Part shown: piece after piece, positions 9,436 through 18,366 of the stretch
Position numbering within the stretch: position 1 is the first letter of the stretch
Layout: the number at the start of each line of letters is the position of its first letter
Assembly (NCBI RefSeq): GCF_014203545.1
Contig: NZ_JACHJG010000003.1
Span: forward strand, 62,001 to 126,000
DNA: 64,000 bases
DNA from: Streptomyces netropsis
GTDB taxonomy: Bacteria; Actinomycetota; Actinomycetes; Streptomycetales; Streptomycetaceae
Direction: 5' to 3'
Made by a program: the position numbers and the translations under genes
The notes under the pieces: generated by a model
The model's database searches: none
What the model saw: only the letters and a program-made list of their open reading frames with translations
Told to the model about the DNA's origin: nothing

Positions 9436-10281
9436 TCACAGGTCACGGTCGTAGAACGGGCGGACCCTCTCCCGCAGCCAGTCTCCGACGGGGTCCTGCG
9501 CGACGTCGAGGAAGACCAGCTGTACGGGCCAGGGCACCGGCACGGTGCCGAGGGCCCGGCCGAGGGCGTCCAGGGCGGCGGTGCGGCTCCCGGGGTCGGG
9601 CAGGTCCAGCTCGACGCCGACGAACAGCGCCGGGGCGCCGCCCTCGACGCTCGCCAGGCTGCGGCGCGCGGTCTTCACCACGGCGGCGGCCGCGAATTCC
9701 AGCCCGGCGGCGGCGAGGAAGGCGGTGGGCTCGTCCTGCCAGTCGGGCTCGAAGAGCCTGACGCGCCCGCCGGTGGCGTCACCGTCCAGCGCGCTGCGCC
9801 CGGCCCGGCACAGCGCGGCCACGGCGGCCGGCGGCAGCGGGACGCCGACCGCGCCCTCGGGGTTGACCACGATGCCCACCTGCGGCGGCAGGCCGCGGGC
9901 GAACTCCACGGCGGGTGCCACGGTGAAGGACATCCGGTCGCCGGCGACGCAACGGAACTGGGCCTCAGAGCTGAACACGGGGACGAACGCCGCGCCGTCG
10001 AGTTCGAGCGTGGGGAGATCGAGGTCGGGGCTGTCGGGGCCGCCGCCGTTCGGCAGCGGTATCCACAGGTGGCTGCGGCCGAGCGCCTCGACGATCGCCG
10101 GACCGGCGCCGGGGTCGCCCAGGGAGCCGGCGAGCACCGTCTCGAGTTCGTTGGCGGGCCACCCCTGGGGGAGGCCGGGGGCGCCCGGAGCTCCGGGGCC
10201 GCTGGGGACACCGCCCTGGGGGCCGTTCTGGAGGACACTGCCCTGAGCGGGGGTCCAGCCGTACTGCTCGGGGATGCTCAT
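9436..10281 (-). CDS. SseB-like protein (paralogue 2)
   Basis: This 281-aa protein has an N-terminal Gly/Pro-rich linker (about residues 1-45) and two SseB-type halves. The second half includes VGVELDLPDPGSRTAALDALG and the closing WLRERVRPFYDRDL, parallel to the neighbour downstream. The ATG at 10281 is the only start near the onset of coding-like sequence; upstream in frame the translation becomes Arg/Pro noise. The 111-nt gap to paralogue 1 allows co-transcription. Function is unknown beyond family assignment. Confidence 0.7.
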   Translation of the reverse strand: MSIPEQYGWTPAQGSVLQNGPQGGVPSGPGAPGAPGLPQGWPANELETVLAGSLGDPGAGPAIVEALGRSHLWIPLPNGGGPDSPDLDLPTLELDGAAFVPVFSSEAQFRCVAGDRMSFTVAPAVEFARGLPPQVGIVVNPEGAVGVPLPPAAVAALCRAGRSALDGDATGGRVRLFEPDWQDEPTAFLAAAGLEFAAAAVVKTARRSLASVEGGAPALFVGVELDLPDPGSRTAALDALGRALGTVPVPWPVQLVFLDVAQDPVGDWLRERVRPFYDRDL

Positions 10282-10667
10282 CTCGTCCAACTCGCCCAAC
10301 GCCGTCCAACCACCGTATCGACAAAGCCGCATCCGAACCCTAGCGGCTCCGGGCCCCGGCGCTCTCGTCGGCCGCCGAATTCGGTGCCGATCCGGGCGTT
10401 CGGCACGGGTGGCGACGTCCGTACCGATATAGGGCACGAGCCTCGGCGGTCCGGACGCGCGCACTCTTTCGGCGGCGCGCGGGCCTTCGACGACAGGATC
10501 CCGGCCGACCCCGCGAAGACGCAGGTCAAACGGTTGTGGGCGCCTCATACGGGCCACCACCCACCGTAGGCGATGAGTTGCGCAGTGCTGTCGGACCGGC
10601 ACACGGTGAGCGGGCAGTTCCCCATCAGCTCCCATCAGCCTCAGCGATCCGAAGGGAAACACCCAGC
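10282..10667. other. divergent intergenic region without recognised elements
   Basis: The 386-nt stretch separates the minus-strand SseB pair from the plus-strand secreted-protein gene. I found no RNA gene, no strong palindrome and no convincing promoter boxes, although promoters for both directions must be here. Confidence 0.5.
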
Positions 10668-11201
10668 ATGCGCATCAACAAGCTCACCTCCGCCGCCATA
10701 GCCGTCGCCGCCTGCGGCTCCCTCGTCGTGGGTGTCACCGGTCCCGCCCTCGCCGCCGCGCCGGAACCGGTCCCCACGGCCGCGGCCCCGGACCCGAAGG
10801 CGGCCGCCACGACGCAGCAACTGGAGACGGTGGCCAATCTGGGTGAGCTGCTCTCCGCGGCGTCCAAGATCGCCGTTGAGGCCCAGTCCAAGACCCCGAA
10901 CCCGGCCGTGCTCGCCGATCTGCGGCTCCGTTACCAGGCGGCGGCCGAGAAGCTCCTGAAGTCCGTCAAGGCCAGAGCGACCGCGTCCGGTGGCGTGCGG
11001 GCCGACGCCGTCAAGGACGTCCAGGACGCCCTGGCGAAGCTGACCAAGGACCTCACCGACCTTCTCGCGGCCGTGGTGGCCAAGGACCTGGCGAAGGTGA
11101 CGGCGGGCCTCGCCACGGTCGTCGCGGACCTCCAGGCCCTTCTGCTGTCGGTGCCGAAGCTCGCGACGGGCGCCCTGCCACTGCCGCTCCCCGGGCTCTA
11201 G
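10668..11201 (+). CDS. small secreted Ala/Lys-rich helical protein, function unknown
   Basis: This 177-aa protein begins with a clear Sec signal peptide ending near GPALAAAPEP (AxA cleavage at about residue 28). The mature part is rich in Ala, Leu, Lys and Val, with heptad-like patterns consistent with a long helical bundle or coiled coil. It ends in a Pro/Leu tail. The ATG at 10668 is preceded by GAAGGGAA about 10 nt upstream. I do not recognise a family. A cell-envelope or exported structural role is possible but unproven. Confidence 0.7.
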   Translation: MRINKLTSAAIAVAACGSLVVGVTGPALAAAPEPVPTAAAPDPKAAATTQQLETVANLGELLSAASKIAVEAQSKTPNPAVLADLRLRYQAAAEKLLKSVKARATASGGVRADAVKDVQDALAKLTKDLTDLLAAVVAKDLAKVTAGLATVVADLQALLLSVPKLATGALPLPLPGL

Positions 11202-11225
11202 GCGGGGGCGACGCGGCCCGGCGGC

Positions 11226-11906
11226 TCAGCCGTCGAAGACGATGCCCTCGAGCGTCCGGGCCGCGGCGCGGTCGAGCAGCGCCGCGGACACGCAGCCGTC
11301 CGGCAGCCGCCCGGCGGCGGTGTCCGCGACCAGCCGCGCCATCGCCCGGCGGTGCCGCCCGAAGGCGTACGCGGAGACGGTGCGGCCGCGCGCCGCCTGA
11401 CCGGCGAGCGCGGCGGCCGGGTCCACGGCCAGCACCAGCAGATGGACCGAGCTGCCGCGCCGCCGCGCCTCCCGGACGAGCCAGCGGCGGACCCAGCCGC
11501 GCTGCCCGCAGTCGTGCACGACCGCGCTCGCGTCCGAGCGCAGGGCCCGGCGCAGCCCGGCGTAATGGGTGATCCGCACGAGCGGGCGGTAGACCCCGTA
11601 GGGCAGCCAGGACGGGGTGCGGCGCTCCAGCCGGTCGCGGGCGTCCTGCGAGTCGACGCACCAGACCACCGCGTCGCGGCTGTCGAGGGCGGCCACGGAC
11701 CGTCGGATCAATGTCGACTTGCCGCTTCCGGGCAGTCCGGAGACGACGAGCAGGTCCCCGGCCGGATATCGCAGTGCCGCGGGGGCCGCGCCCCCGCGGA
11801 GATCGCGCACACCCGTCGGTCCCACGTTTCGCCGCGCCCCCTGCGCCTCCTGTGGCCCAGGCTGCACGGCTTCCACCCGTCTCGCGTCCGTACCCCGCGC
11901 CCGCAC
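11226..11906 (-). CDS. P-loop ATP/GTP-binding protein (AAA family, kinase-like)
   Basis: This 226-aa protein has Walker A GLPGSGKS (about residues 58-65) and a plausible Walker B/lid region (SAVVHDCGQRGWVRRWL). The architecture resembles AAA_33-type nucleoside/zeta-toxin-like P-loop kinases that phosphorylate small molecules or RNA ends, but the substrate cannot be read from sequence. GTG at 11906 follows GAGGAGGGGG at good spacing. It is divergent from the gcv riboswitch region and convergent with the secreted-protein gene. Confidence 0.65.
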   Translation of the reverse strand: MRARGTDARRVEAVQPGPQEAQGARRNVGPTGVRDLRGGAAPAALRYPAGDLLVVSGLPGSGKSTLIRRSVAALDSRDAVVWCVDSQDARDRLERRTPSWLPYGVYRPLVRITHYAGLRRALRSDASAVVHDCGQRGWVRRWLVREARRRGSSVHLLVLAVDPAAALAGQAARGRTVSAYAFGRHRRAMARLVADTAAGRLPDGCVSAALLDRAAARTLEGIVFDG

Positions 11907-12064
11907 CGTGATCCCCCTCCTCTGGCCTTCCCCGTCCGGCCCATTTGCCCCCTACCCACCGAACGTAAAGAAAAGGTAATCCAATTCGGGGGGTCTCGGG
12001 CCGTCCGTCGCACGCCTGTACGTGCAATGATGTGCGCGCCAACTGCATACCGGCCGCTCGAATC

Positions 12065-12270
12065 CGCGCGGGAGAGTCCCAGCACTATGTGTGCTGGGCG
12101 CCGAAGGAGCAAGTTCCTCCCTTGAATCTCTCAGGCCCCGTACCGCGCGGGTGAGGCAGATCTGAAAAGCGAGGCGCCCCCGGGCGTCCTCCACCCAAGG
12201 TGCAAGCCGGGGACTCGCTCGTTTCGAGGCTCTCGGTGAACCTCTCAGGTTCCGATGACAGATGGGGAGG
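12065..12270 (+). ncRNA. tandem glycine riboswitch upstream of gcvT
   Basis: Two glycine aptamers lie in the gcvT leader. Aptamer I starts with GCGCGGGAGAGTCCC, contains GCGCCGAAGGAGCAA and the TCTCAGGC core, and ends around GAGGCAGATCTGAAAAGC. Aptamer II has AAGGTGCAAGCCGG, CTCTCAGGTTCCGATGACAGA and GGGGAG. These conserved cores and their order match the cooperative tandem gcvT riboswitch class. A 7-bp inverted repeat follows at 12285-12310 and may be part of the expression platform. Glycine binding would be expected to turn on the cleavage-system genes downstream. Confidence 0.9.
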
Positions 12271-12284
12271 CCGTGACCCCTCTT

Positions 12285-12310
12285 TCGCGAGCCTTCCGCG
12301 AGTCTCGCGA
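12285..12310 (+). promoter_or_regulatory. candidate expression-platform hairpin between riboswitch and gcvT
   Basis: TCGCGAG (12285-12291) pairs with CTCGCGA (12304-12310) around a 12-nt loop. There is no T-run after it. The ribosome binding site (GGGAG, about 12320) follows within 10 nt, so competing pairing could affect either termination or translation. Its role is inferred from position only. Confidence 0.35.
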
Positions 12311-12331
12311 CCACGCCTGGGAGCCTGAACC

Positions 12332-13447
12332 ATGACCGAAGCCCCCCGCCGCACCGCCCTCGACGCGCTCCACCGCGCGCTCGGCGCGACGATGACCGAC
12401 TTCGCGGGGTGGGACATGCCCCTGCGTTACGGGAGCGAGCGCGACGAGCACGTCGCCGTACGGACCCGTGCCGGTCTCTTCGACCTGTCGCACATGGGCG
12501 AGATCACCCTCACCGGCCCGCAGGCCGGCCGGGCGCTGGACTTCGCGCTCGTCGGCAATCTGTCCGCGCTGGCCGTCGGCCGGGCCCGCTACACCATGAT
12601 CTGTGACGCCGCGGGCGGCATCCTGGACGACCTGATCGTCTACCGCCTGGCCGACGAGGAGTTCATGGTCGTCGCCAACGCCTCGAACGCGCAGGTCGTG
12701 CTGGACGCGCTGACCGAGCGCGCCGCGGGCTTCGAGACGGCCGTCCGCGACGACCGCGAGAACTACGCACTGCTCGCGATCCAGGGCCCCGAGTCCCCCG
12801 GCATCCTGAAGTCCCTCACCGACGCCGACCTCGACGGCCTCAAGTACTACGCGGGCCTGCCGGGCACGGTGGCGGGCGTGCCCGCGCTGATCGCCCGTAC
12901 GGGTTACACCGGCGAGGACGGCTTCGAGCTGTTCGTCGCCCCCGCCGACGCCGAGAAGCTGTGGCAGGCGCTCACCGACGCGGGCGCGGACGCCGGTCTC
13001 GTGCCGTGCGGCCTCTCCTGCCGCGACACGCTGCGCCTGGAGGCCGGCATGCCGCTGTACGGGCACGAGCTGACCACCGCCACCACGCCCTTCGACGCGG
13101 GCCTGGGCCGGGTCGTGAAGTTCGACAAGGAGGGCGACTTCGTCGGCCGCGAGGCCCTCACCGCCGCCGCCGAGCGCACCGCCGCCAAGGCGCCCCGCAA
13201 GCTGGTCGGCCTGATCGCCGAGGGCCGCCGGGTGCCGCGCGCCGGATTCCAGGTCGTCGCCGACGGCCAGGTCGTCGGCGAGGTCACCTCGGGCGCCCCC
13301 TCCCCCACGCTCGCGAAGCCGATCGCCATCGCGTACGTCGACGCGGCGCACGCCGAGCCGGGCACGCAGGGTGTAGCTGTGGACATCCGCGGCACCCACG
13401 AGCCGTACGAGGTCGTCGCCCTGCCGTTCTACAAGCGCCGGCGCTGA
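12332..13447 (+). CDS. gcvT: glycine cleavage system T protein (aminomethyltransferase)
   Basis: This 371-aa cytoplasmic enzyme transfers the methylene group from the aminomethyl-lipoyl arm of GcvH to tetrahydrofolate, releasing ammonia. The N-terminal GCV_T domain includes [11 protein letters not shown] and [12 protein letters not shown], and the folate-binding region has GYTGEDGFE. The C-terminal GCV_T_C domain follows from about residue 280. It is the first gene behind the glycine riboswitch, and gcvH and glyA follow, forming the glycine catabolism unit. The P protein (gcvP) is not in the window, as in other streptomycetes where it lies elsewhere. Confidence 0.96.
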   Translation: MTEAPRRTALDALHRALGATMTDFAGWDMPLRYGSERDEHVAVRTRAGLFDLSHMGEITLTGPQAGRALDFALVGNLSALAVGRARYTMICDAAGGILDDLIVYRLADEEFMVVANASNAQVVLDALTERAAGFETAVRDDRENYALLAIQGPESPGILKSLTDADLDGLKYYAGLPGTVAGVPALIARTGYTGEDGFELFVAPADAEKLWQALTDAGADAGLVPCGLSCRDTLRLEAGMPLYGHELTTATTPFDAGLGRVVKFDKEGDFVGREALTAAAERTAAKAPRKLVGLIAEGRRVPRAGFQVVADGQVVGEVTSGAPSPTLAKPIAIAYVDAAHAEPGTQGVAVDIRGTHEPYEVVALPFYKRRR

Positions 13448-13482
13448 CCCTTCTCGATCAAGCCTCATCCCACCCAGACCCT

Positions 13483-13502
13483 CCCCTTGGCTCCGCCAGG
13501 GG
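13483..13502 (+). other. small hairpin in the gcvT-gcvH gap
   Basis: CCCCTTGGC and GCCAGGGG can form an 8-bp stem with one bulged T and a 3-nt loop. It has no T-run and sits mid-gap. It may modulate relative gcvT and gcvH mRNA levels, but this is only positional inference. Confidence 0.3.
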
Positions 13503-13547
13503 CAACCCCACGCACGAGCACCCACGCGCATCCAGGAGAATCAAGCC

Positions 13548-13922
13548 ATGAGCAACCCCCAGCAGCTGCGTTACAGCAAGGAGCACGAGTGGCTGTCGGC
13601 CGTCGAGGACGGTGTGGCGACGGTCGGAATCACCGAGTTCGCGGCCAACGCGCTCGGCGATGTCGTCTTCGCCCAGCTCCCCGCGGTCGGCGACACCGTC
13701 ACCGCGGGTGAGTCCTGTGGCGAGCTGGAGTCGACCAAGTCGGTCAGCGACCTGTACTCCCCGGTGACCGGCGAGGTCGTCGCGGCCAACCAGGACGTCG
13801 TGGACGACCCCGCGCTGGTGAACTCCGCCCCCTTCGAGGGCGGCTGGCTGTTCAAGGTGAAGATCACGGACGAGCCGGAGGACCTGATGTCCGCCGACGA
13901 GTACACCGCCTTCGCCGGCTGA
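13548..13922 (+). CDS. gcvH: glycine cleavage system H protein (lipoyl carrier)
   Basis: This 124-aa carrier shuttles the aminomethyl group between P, T and L proteins on a lipoyl-lysine. The lipoylation motif ESTKSVSD puts the modified lysine at K64. The conserved [15 protein letters not shown] start and the EGGWLFKVK and YTAF closings fit the family, and length is normal. The ATG follows CAGGAG at about 8 nt. It lies 100 nt after gcvT and 47 nt before glyA. Confidence 0.97.
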   Translation: MSNPQQLRYSKEHEWLSAVEDGVATVGITEFAANALGDVVFAQLPAVGDTVTAGESCGELESTKSVSDLYSPVTGEVVAANQDVVDDPALVNSAPFEGGWLFKVKITDEPEDLMSADEYTAFAG

Positions 13923-13969
13923 GCCCGTACCCCGCCTCCGCCCCACCCCAGGAAGTCCAGGAAGAACTC

Positions 13970-15232
13970 ATGTCGCTTCTGAACAGCTCCCTCCATGAGC
14001 TCGACCCCGACGTCGCCGCCGCTGTCGACGCCGAACTCCACCGCCAGCAGTCCACCCTCGAGATGATCGCCTCGGAGAACTTCGCTCCGGTCGCGGTCAT
14101 GGAGGCACAGGGCTCGGTCCTCACCAACAAGTACGCCGAGGGCTACCCGGGCCGCCGCTACTACGGCGGCTGCGAGCACGTGGACGTCGTCGAGCAGATC
14201 GCGATCGACCGGATCAAGGCGCTCTTCGGCGCCGAGGCCGCCAACGTGCAGCCGCACTCCGGCGCGCAGGCCAACGCCGCGGCGATGTTCGCCCTGATCA
14301 AGCCCGGCGACACCATCCTGGGTCTGAACCTCGCCCACGGCGGGCACCTGACCCACGGCATGAAGATCAACTTCTCCGGCAAGCTCTACAACGTGGTCGC
14401 CTACCACGTCGACGAGCAGACCAACCTGGTCGACATGGAGGAGGTCGAGCGCCTCGCCAAGGAGCACCGCCCGAAGCTGATCGTCGCCGGCTGGTCCGCG
14501 TACCCGCGCCAGCTGGACTTCGCCGCCTTCCGCCGGATCGCGGACGAGGTCGGCGCGTACCTGATGGTCGACATGGCCCACTTCGCGGGCCTCGTCGCCG
14601 CCGGGCTGCACCCCTCCCCGGTGCCGCACGCGCACGTCGTGACCACCACCACGCACAAGACCCTCGGCGGTCCGCGCGGTGGCGTGATCCTCTCCACGGC
14701 CGAGCTGGCCAAGAAGATCAACTCCGCGGTCTTCCCCGGTCAGCAGGGTGGCCCGCTGGAGCACGTGATCGCGGCGAAGGCGGTGTCCTTCAAGGTCGCG
14801 GCGAGCGAGGAGTTCAAGGAGCGCCAGCAGCGCACCCTGGACGGCGCGAAGATCCTGGCCGAGCGCCTGATGCAGTCCGACGTGGCCGAGGTGGGCGTCT
14901 CCGTCCTCTCCGGCGGCACGGACGTGCACCTGGTCCTGGTCGACCTGCGCAACTCCGAGCTGGACGGCCAGCAGGCCGAGGACCGTCTCCACGAGGTCGG
15001 CATCACGGTCAACCGCAACGCCATCCCGAACGACCCGCGCCCCCCGATGGTCACCTCGGGCCTGCGGATCGGCACCCCGGCGCTGGCCACCCGCGGTTTC
15101 CAGGCCGATGACTTCCGCGAGGTCGCGGACATCATCGCCGAGGCCCTGAAGCCGGTCTACGACGCGGAGGCGCTGCGCGGCCGCGTCACGGCCCTGGCGG
15201 ACAAGCACCCGCTGTACGCCGGCCTGAAGTAA
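13970..15232 (+). CDS. glyA: serine hydroxymethyltransferase
   Basis: This 420-aa PLP enzyme interconverts serine and glycine with tetrahydrofolate, supplying one-carbon units. The PLP lysine is K230 within [18 protein letters not shown] and the N-terminal substrate motif [13 protein letters not shown] are present. Its place after gcvT and gcvH means the glycine riboswitch probably controls conversion of excess glycine onward to serine. sdaA next door then deaminates the serine. CAGGAAG lies upstream of the ATG. Confidence 0.97.
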   Translation: MSLLNSSLHELDPDVAAAVDAELHRQQSTLEMIASENFAPVAVMEAQGSVLTNKYAEGYPGRRYYGGCEHVDVVEQIAIDRIKALFGAEAANVQPHSGAQANAAAMFALIKPGDTILGLNLAHGGHLTHGMKINFSGKLYNVVAYHVDEQTNLVDMEEVERLAKEHRPKLIVAGWSAYPRQLDFAAFRRIADEVGAYLMVDMAHFAGLVAAGLHPSPVPHAHVVTTTTHKTLGGPRGGVILSTAELAKKINSAVFPGQQGGPLEHVIAAKAVSFKVAASEEFKERQQRTLDGAKILAERLMQSDVAEVGVSVLSGGTDVHLVLVDLRNSELDGQQAEDRLHEVGITVNRNAIPNDPRPPMVTSGLRIGTPALATRGFQADDFREVADIIAEALKPVYDAEALRGRVTALADKHPLYAGLK

Positions 15233-15261
15233 CGAAAGCAGTTCGGATTCACCCGCCGGTA

Positions 15262-15301
15262 CGGGGCATCGCGCACACTGAGAAGTGAGTGCGGTGCCCC
15301 G
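15262..15301 (+). terminator. imperfect terminator-like hairpin after glyA
   Basis: CGGGGCA (15262-15268) pairs with TGCCCCG (15295-15301), with further pairing of GCGCAC and ACT against AGT and GTGCG inside, closed by GAGA. It lacks a T-run, which is common for Streptomyces terminators. It separates glyA from sdaA. Confidence 0.55.
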
Positions 15302-15482
15302 CACCGTGTGGCGCAGCGCACGCTCCTCGCCCCCAGGAGTGGCGTCCGCACACCGCACACTGGACATACGGCCGTAGAACCGTGCACAGTGCCCGTCTCG
15401 TATGTCGGCGCGTTCGCGCCCGCCCCGTGCGTCACCGCACGTCCCCCCAGTACCACCCACCAGCAGACAGGAAGCCGCCACC

Positions 15483-16865
15483 GTGGCCATCTCCGTTTTC
15501 GATCTCTTCTCGATCGGCATAGGCCCGTCCAGCTCCCACACGGTCGGCCCGATGCGTGCCGCGCTGATGTTCACGCGGCGGCTGAAGAACGAGGGCCTGC
15601 TGGCGCACACCACGTCCGTGCGGGCCGAGCTGTTCGGTTCGCTCGGCGCCACCGGCCACGGCCACGGCACCCCCAAGGCCGTCCTGCTGGGCCTGGAGGG
15701 CCACTCCCCCCGCACGGTCGACGTCGAGACCGCCGACGACGAGGTCGAGCGCATCCGCACCACGAAGCGGCTGCGGCTGCTCGGCGCGGAGATCGGTTCG
15801 GATCACGAGATCGACTTCGACGAGTCGACCCAGCTGATCCTGCACCGCCGCCGCTCCCTGCCGTACCACGCGAACGGCATGACCCTCTTCGCGTACGACG
15901 AGGCCGGCGCCCCGCTGCTGGAGAAGACGTACTACTCGGTCGGCGGCGGCTTCGTCGTGGACGAGGACGCGGTCGGCGAGGACCGGATCGTCCTCGACGA
16001 CACCGTGCTGAAGTACCCCTTCCGCACCGGTGACGAGCTGCTGCGCCTCTCCCGTGAGACGGGCCTGTCGATCTCCGCGATGATGATGGAGAACGAGAAG
16101 GCCTGGCGCACCGAGACGGAGATCCGCGAGGGGCTGCTGGAGATCTGGCGCGTCATGCAGGCGTGCGTCGCGCGCGGCATGTCCCGCGAGGGCATCCTCC
16201 CCGGCGGCCTCAAGGTCCGTCGCCGCGCCGCCAGCACCGCCCGCCAGCTGCGCGCCGAGGGTGACGCACAGGCCCGCGCCATGGAGTGGATCACGGTCTA
16301 CGCCATGGCGGTCAACGAGGAGAACGCCGCCGGCGGCCGGGTCGTCACGGCCCCCACCAACGGCGCCGCCGGCATCATCCCCGCCGTCCTGCACTACTTC
16401 CTCGACTTCGTGCCCGGCGCGGACGAGGACGGCATCGTCCGCTTCCTCCTCGCCGCGGGCGCGATCGGCATGCTCTTCAAGGAGAACGCCTCGATCTCCG
16501 GCGCCGAGGTCGGCTGCCAGGGCGAGGTCGGCTCCGCCTGCTCGATGGCCTCCGGCGGTCTCGCCGAGGTGCTCGGCGGCTCCCCGGAGCAGGTCGAGAA
16601 CGCCGCCGAGATCGGCATGGAGCACAACCTGGGCCTCACCTGCGACCCCGTGGGCGGTCTGGTCCAGATCCCGTGCATCGAGCGCAACGGCATGGCCGCC
16701 GCCAAGGCCGTCACCGCCGCCCGCATGGCCCTGCGCGGCGACGGCCGCCACCACGTCTCCCTCGACAAGGTCATCAAGACCATGAAGGAGACGGGCGCCG
16801 ACATGAAGGTCAAGTACAAGGAGACGGCGCGCGGCGGCCTCGCCGTCAACGTCATCGAGTGCTGA
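15483..16865 (+). CDS. sdaA: L-serine ammonia-lyase, iron-sulfur-dependent, single chain
   Basis: This 460-aa enzyme deaminates L-serine to pyruvate and ammonia. The beta domain ([18 protein letters not shown]) and the alpha/catalytic domain are fused in one chain. Cysteines C345, C387 and C398 match the three that hold the 4Fe-4S cluster in the type 2 bacterial enzyme. GTG at 15483 was chosen over in-frame starts from 15402 because AGGAAG is about 8 nt upstream and the conserved N-terminus begins there. It sits beside gcvT-gcvH-glyA, completing a route from glycine through serine to pyruvate. A terminator-like hairpin precedes it and a strong one follows. Confidence 0.95.
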   Translation: MAISVFDLFSIGIGPSSSHTVGPMRAALMFTRRLKNEGLLAHTTSVRAELFGSLGATGHGHGTPKAVLLGLEGHSPRTVDVETADDEVERIRTTKRLRLLGAEIGSDHEIDFDESTQLILHRRRSLPYHANGMTLFAYDEAGAPLLEKTYYSVGGGFVVDEDAVGEDRIVLDDTVLKYPFRTGDELLRLSRETGLSISAMMMENEKAWRTETEIREGLLEIWRVMQACVARGMSREGILPGGLKVRRRAASTARQLRAEGDAQARAMEWITVYAMAVNEENAAGGRVVTAPTNGAAGIIPAVLHYFLDFVPGADEDGIVRFLLAAGAIGMLFKENASISGAEVGCQGEVGSACSMASGGLAEVLGGSPEQVENAAEIGMEHNLGLTCDPVGGLVQIPCIERNGMAAAKAVTAARMALRGDGRHHVSLDKVIKTMKETGADMKVKYKETARGGLAVNVIEC

Positions 16866-16896
16866 TCCGGCCGTTCCACGCCGCGACGGTCTGAAA

Positions 16897-16931
16897 CCCT
16901 GCCCCTTGCCACCCCGTGGCAGGGGGCAGGG
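16897..16931 (+). terminator. strong terminator hairpin after sdaA
   Basis: A 16-bp stem (16897-16912 with 16916-16931, one G-T wobble) closes a CCC loop. It lies about 30 nt past the sdaA stop and before the VOC-family gene. Its stability points to efficient termination despite the short T-tract. Confidence 0.8.
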
Positions 16932-16955
16932 CCGTTTCCGGGGCATGATCATCAC

Positions 16956-17378
16956 ATGCCTCATCTCGGACTGGTGACCCTCGTCGTGCGGGACTACGAC
17001 GAGGCCATCGCCTTCTACGTGGACGCCGTCGGTTTCGAACTCGTCGAGGACACCCGTATCGACGACCGGAAGCGCTGGGTGGTCGTCCGCCCGCCGGGCG
17101 CCCGGGAGACGGGGCTGCTGCTGGCCAGGGCCGTGGGCCCCGCGCAGGAGGCGCGGGTGGGCGATCAGACGGGCGGCCGGGTCGGGCTGTTCCTGAACAC
17201 CGACGACTTCGCGCGCGACCACGCGCGGATGCGGGCGGCCGGGGTCGTGTTCCAGGAGGCTCCCCGCAAGGAGCCCTACGGGACGGTGGCCGTCTTCCGG
17301 GACCTGTACGGGAACCTCTGGGACCTGATCGGGCCCGACGCCCCCGCTACGCCCCCGTCTCCTCCGTCAGCCACCTGA
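16956..17378 (+). CDS. VOC family protein (glyoxalase/bleomycin-resistance fold)
   Basis: This 140-aa protein forms a single vicinal-oxygen-chelate module pair. It opens HLGLVTLVVRDYDEAIAFYVDAVGFELVEDT and ends PYGTVAVFRDLYGNLWDLIGP, the usual first and last strands with H3 and E/D-type metal-ligand positions. The substrate cannot be inferred. Its last 32 nt overlap the end of cutA on the other strand, so the C-terminal tail APATPPSPPSAT is probably unstructured. Confidence 0.8.
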   Translation: MPHLGLVTLVVRDYDEAIAFYVDAVGFELVEDTRIDDRKRWVVVRPPGARETGLLLARAVGPAQEARVGDQTGGRVGLFLNTDDFARDHARMRAAGVVFQEAPRKEPYGTVAVFRDLYGNLWDLIGPDAPATPPSPPSAT

Positions 17379-17673
17379 GGTACTCGGCGCTGCCCGCCGT
17401 GACCGGCGTGGCGATGATCTCGGGGGTGTCGTAGCCGTGCTCGGCCCGGAGGTGGGCTTCCAGCTGCGGGTAGCGGGCGGCCGTGGTCTTGTAGAGCACC
17501 CGCCATTCGGTGGCCGTCTCGACCTGGCCGCGCCAGCGGTAGACGCTGGTGACCGGGCCGTCGATCTGGGCGCACGCGGCGAGGCGGCGGGCGATCGCGG
17601 TCGTGGCCAGGTGGCGCGCGTGGTCGGCGCTGTCGGTCGTGGTCGTCACCACGAGGTGCTGGGCGTCCGGCAT
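17347..17673 (-). CDS. cutA: CutA-type divalent-cation tolerance protein
   Basis: This 108-aa protein matches CutA1, a very stable trimeric ferredoxin-like protein. The conserved stretch reads LAACAQIDGPVTSVYRWRG, followed by EWRVLYKT and PEIIATPV. In E. coli the cutA locus was tied to copper tolerance, but the molecular role of the family is still unclear. The convergent 32-nt overlap with the VOC gene is within coding regions. A DNA-damage-type promoter for the next gene lies about 30 nt upstream on the other strand. Confidence 0.9.
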   Translation of the reverse strand: MPDAQHLVVTTTTDSADHARHLATTAIARRLAACAQIDGPVTSVYRWRGQVETATEWRVLYKTTAARYPQLEAHLRAEHGYDTPEIIATPVTAGSAEYLRWLTEETGA

Positions 17674-17705
17674 GGCGCCGACCGTATCGCAGCGCGACGG
17701 GGACG

Positions 17706-17728
17706 TTGTCAGTGGCGCCGCGTACGCT
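17706..17728 (+). promoter_or_regulatory. RecA-NDp/PafBC-type promoter
   Basis: TTGTCAGTG (17706-17714), 8 nt, then TACGCT (17723-17728) fits the TTGTCRGTG-N8-TANNNT motif of LexA-independent, PafBC-dependent DNA-damage promoters known from mycobacteria and from Streptomyces recA. The start codon is 8 nt after the -10 box, which implies a leaderless mRNA. The same element occurs upstream of the ABC exporter at 26386. Confidence 0.75.
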
Positions 17729-17735
17729 CGCGAGC

Positions 17736-18044
17736 ATGAGTTACGCAGATCTGCGCGAACTCCAGAGCGCGCTCAACACCGCTTCGGACATCGCCTTCTC
17801 CCTGGACGCCGCGCCCGCGGCGCACGAGGCCGACCAGCTCGTGGACGCCCTGCGCCGGGCGTTGGCCGCGGCCAACGCCCTGGGTGCCGGGTTCGGTGCG
17901 ACGGGCTGCGCCGAGCATCCGCGGGGGGCGGTCGATCCGCTGTACGGGGACAAGGACGATCCGCTGCCGCCGGGGTGGGGGCGGTGCCTGCTGTGCAACG
18001 ACCGCCGGCGGCGGGCCAGCGCGCAGCGGCGGGGCTGGCGCTGA
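17736..18044 (+). CDS. 102-aa protein of unknown function, predicted DNA-damage inducible
   Basis: This short soluble protein has an N-terminal helical half (SYADLRELQSALNTASDIAFSLDAAPAAHEADQLVDALRRALAAANAL) and a C-terminal half with TGCAEHP and RCLLCNDRRRR. The two Cys pairs and the His could bind zinc. The Arg-rich end would suit nucleic-acid contact. The ATG at 17736 has no ribosome binding site and lies where a leaderless transcript from the upstream RecA-NDp promoter would start, which fixes the start. I do not recognise the family; a role in the DNA damage response is inferred only from the promoter. Confidence 0.75.
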   Translation: MSYADLRELQSALNTASDIAFSLDAAPAAHEADQLVDALRRALAAANALGAGFGATGCAEHPRGAVDPLYGDKDDPLPPGWGRCLLCNDRRRRASAQRRGWR

Positions 18045-18081
18045 CCCGGTGGCCGGGTCCGCACGGGTGTCGCGGGCCGGG

Positions 18082-18294
18082 TCAGGCGTTGTAGGAGTTC
18101 CAGAACTCCTCGAAGGACAGCACGCCGTCGCCGTTGCCGTCCTTCTTGTTGATGATGGCCTGGGCCACGGTCTCGGTGACGTTGAAGTCGCCGAGCTCGG
18201 CCATCACGCTCTTGTACTCGACGGCGGTGATGAAACCGTCGCCGTCCACGTCGAACCGGTCGAACGCCTTGCGCGCTGCATCGATGCTGGCCAT
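18082..18294 (-). CDS. EF-hand calcium-binding protein (CabD/calmodulin-like small type)
   Basis: This 70-aa acidic protein has two EF-hand loops: DVDGDGFITAVE and DGNGDGVLSFEE. Both keep the D-x-D-x-D-G geometry and the terminal Glu. Streptomyces encode several such small cytoplasmic Ca-binding proteins thought to buffer or sense calcium. The ATG at 18294 is preceded by GGGGAGG; a longer in-frame start at 18330 would add an unconserved tail and lacks such a site. Confidence 0.9.
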   Translation of the reverse strand: MASIDAARKAFDRFDVDGDGFITAVEYKSVMAELGDFNVTETVAQAIINKKDGNGDGVLSFEEFWNSYNA

Positions 18295-18366
18295 GCGGGC
18301 CTCCCCTTTGTGTGCTGGTGTGACCGGCACAGATTAGCCGTCCCCTCCGGGCGCCCGTCCGGCGGT

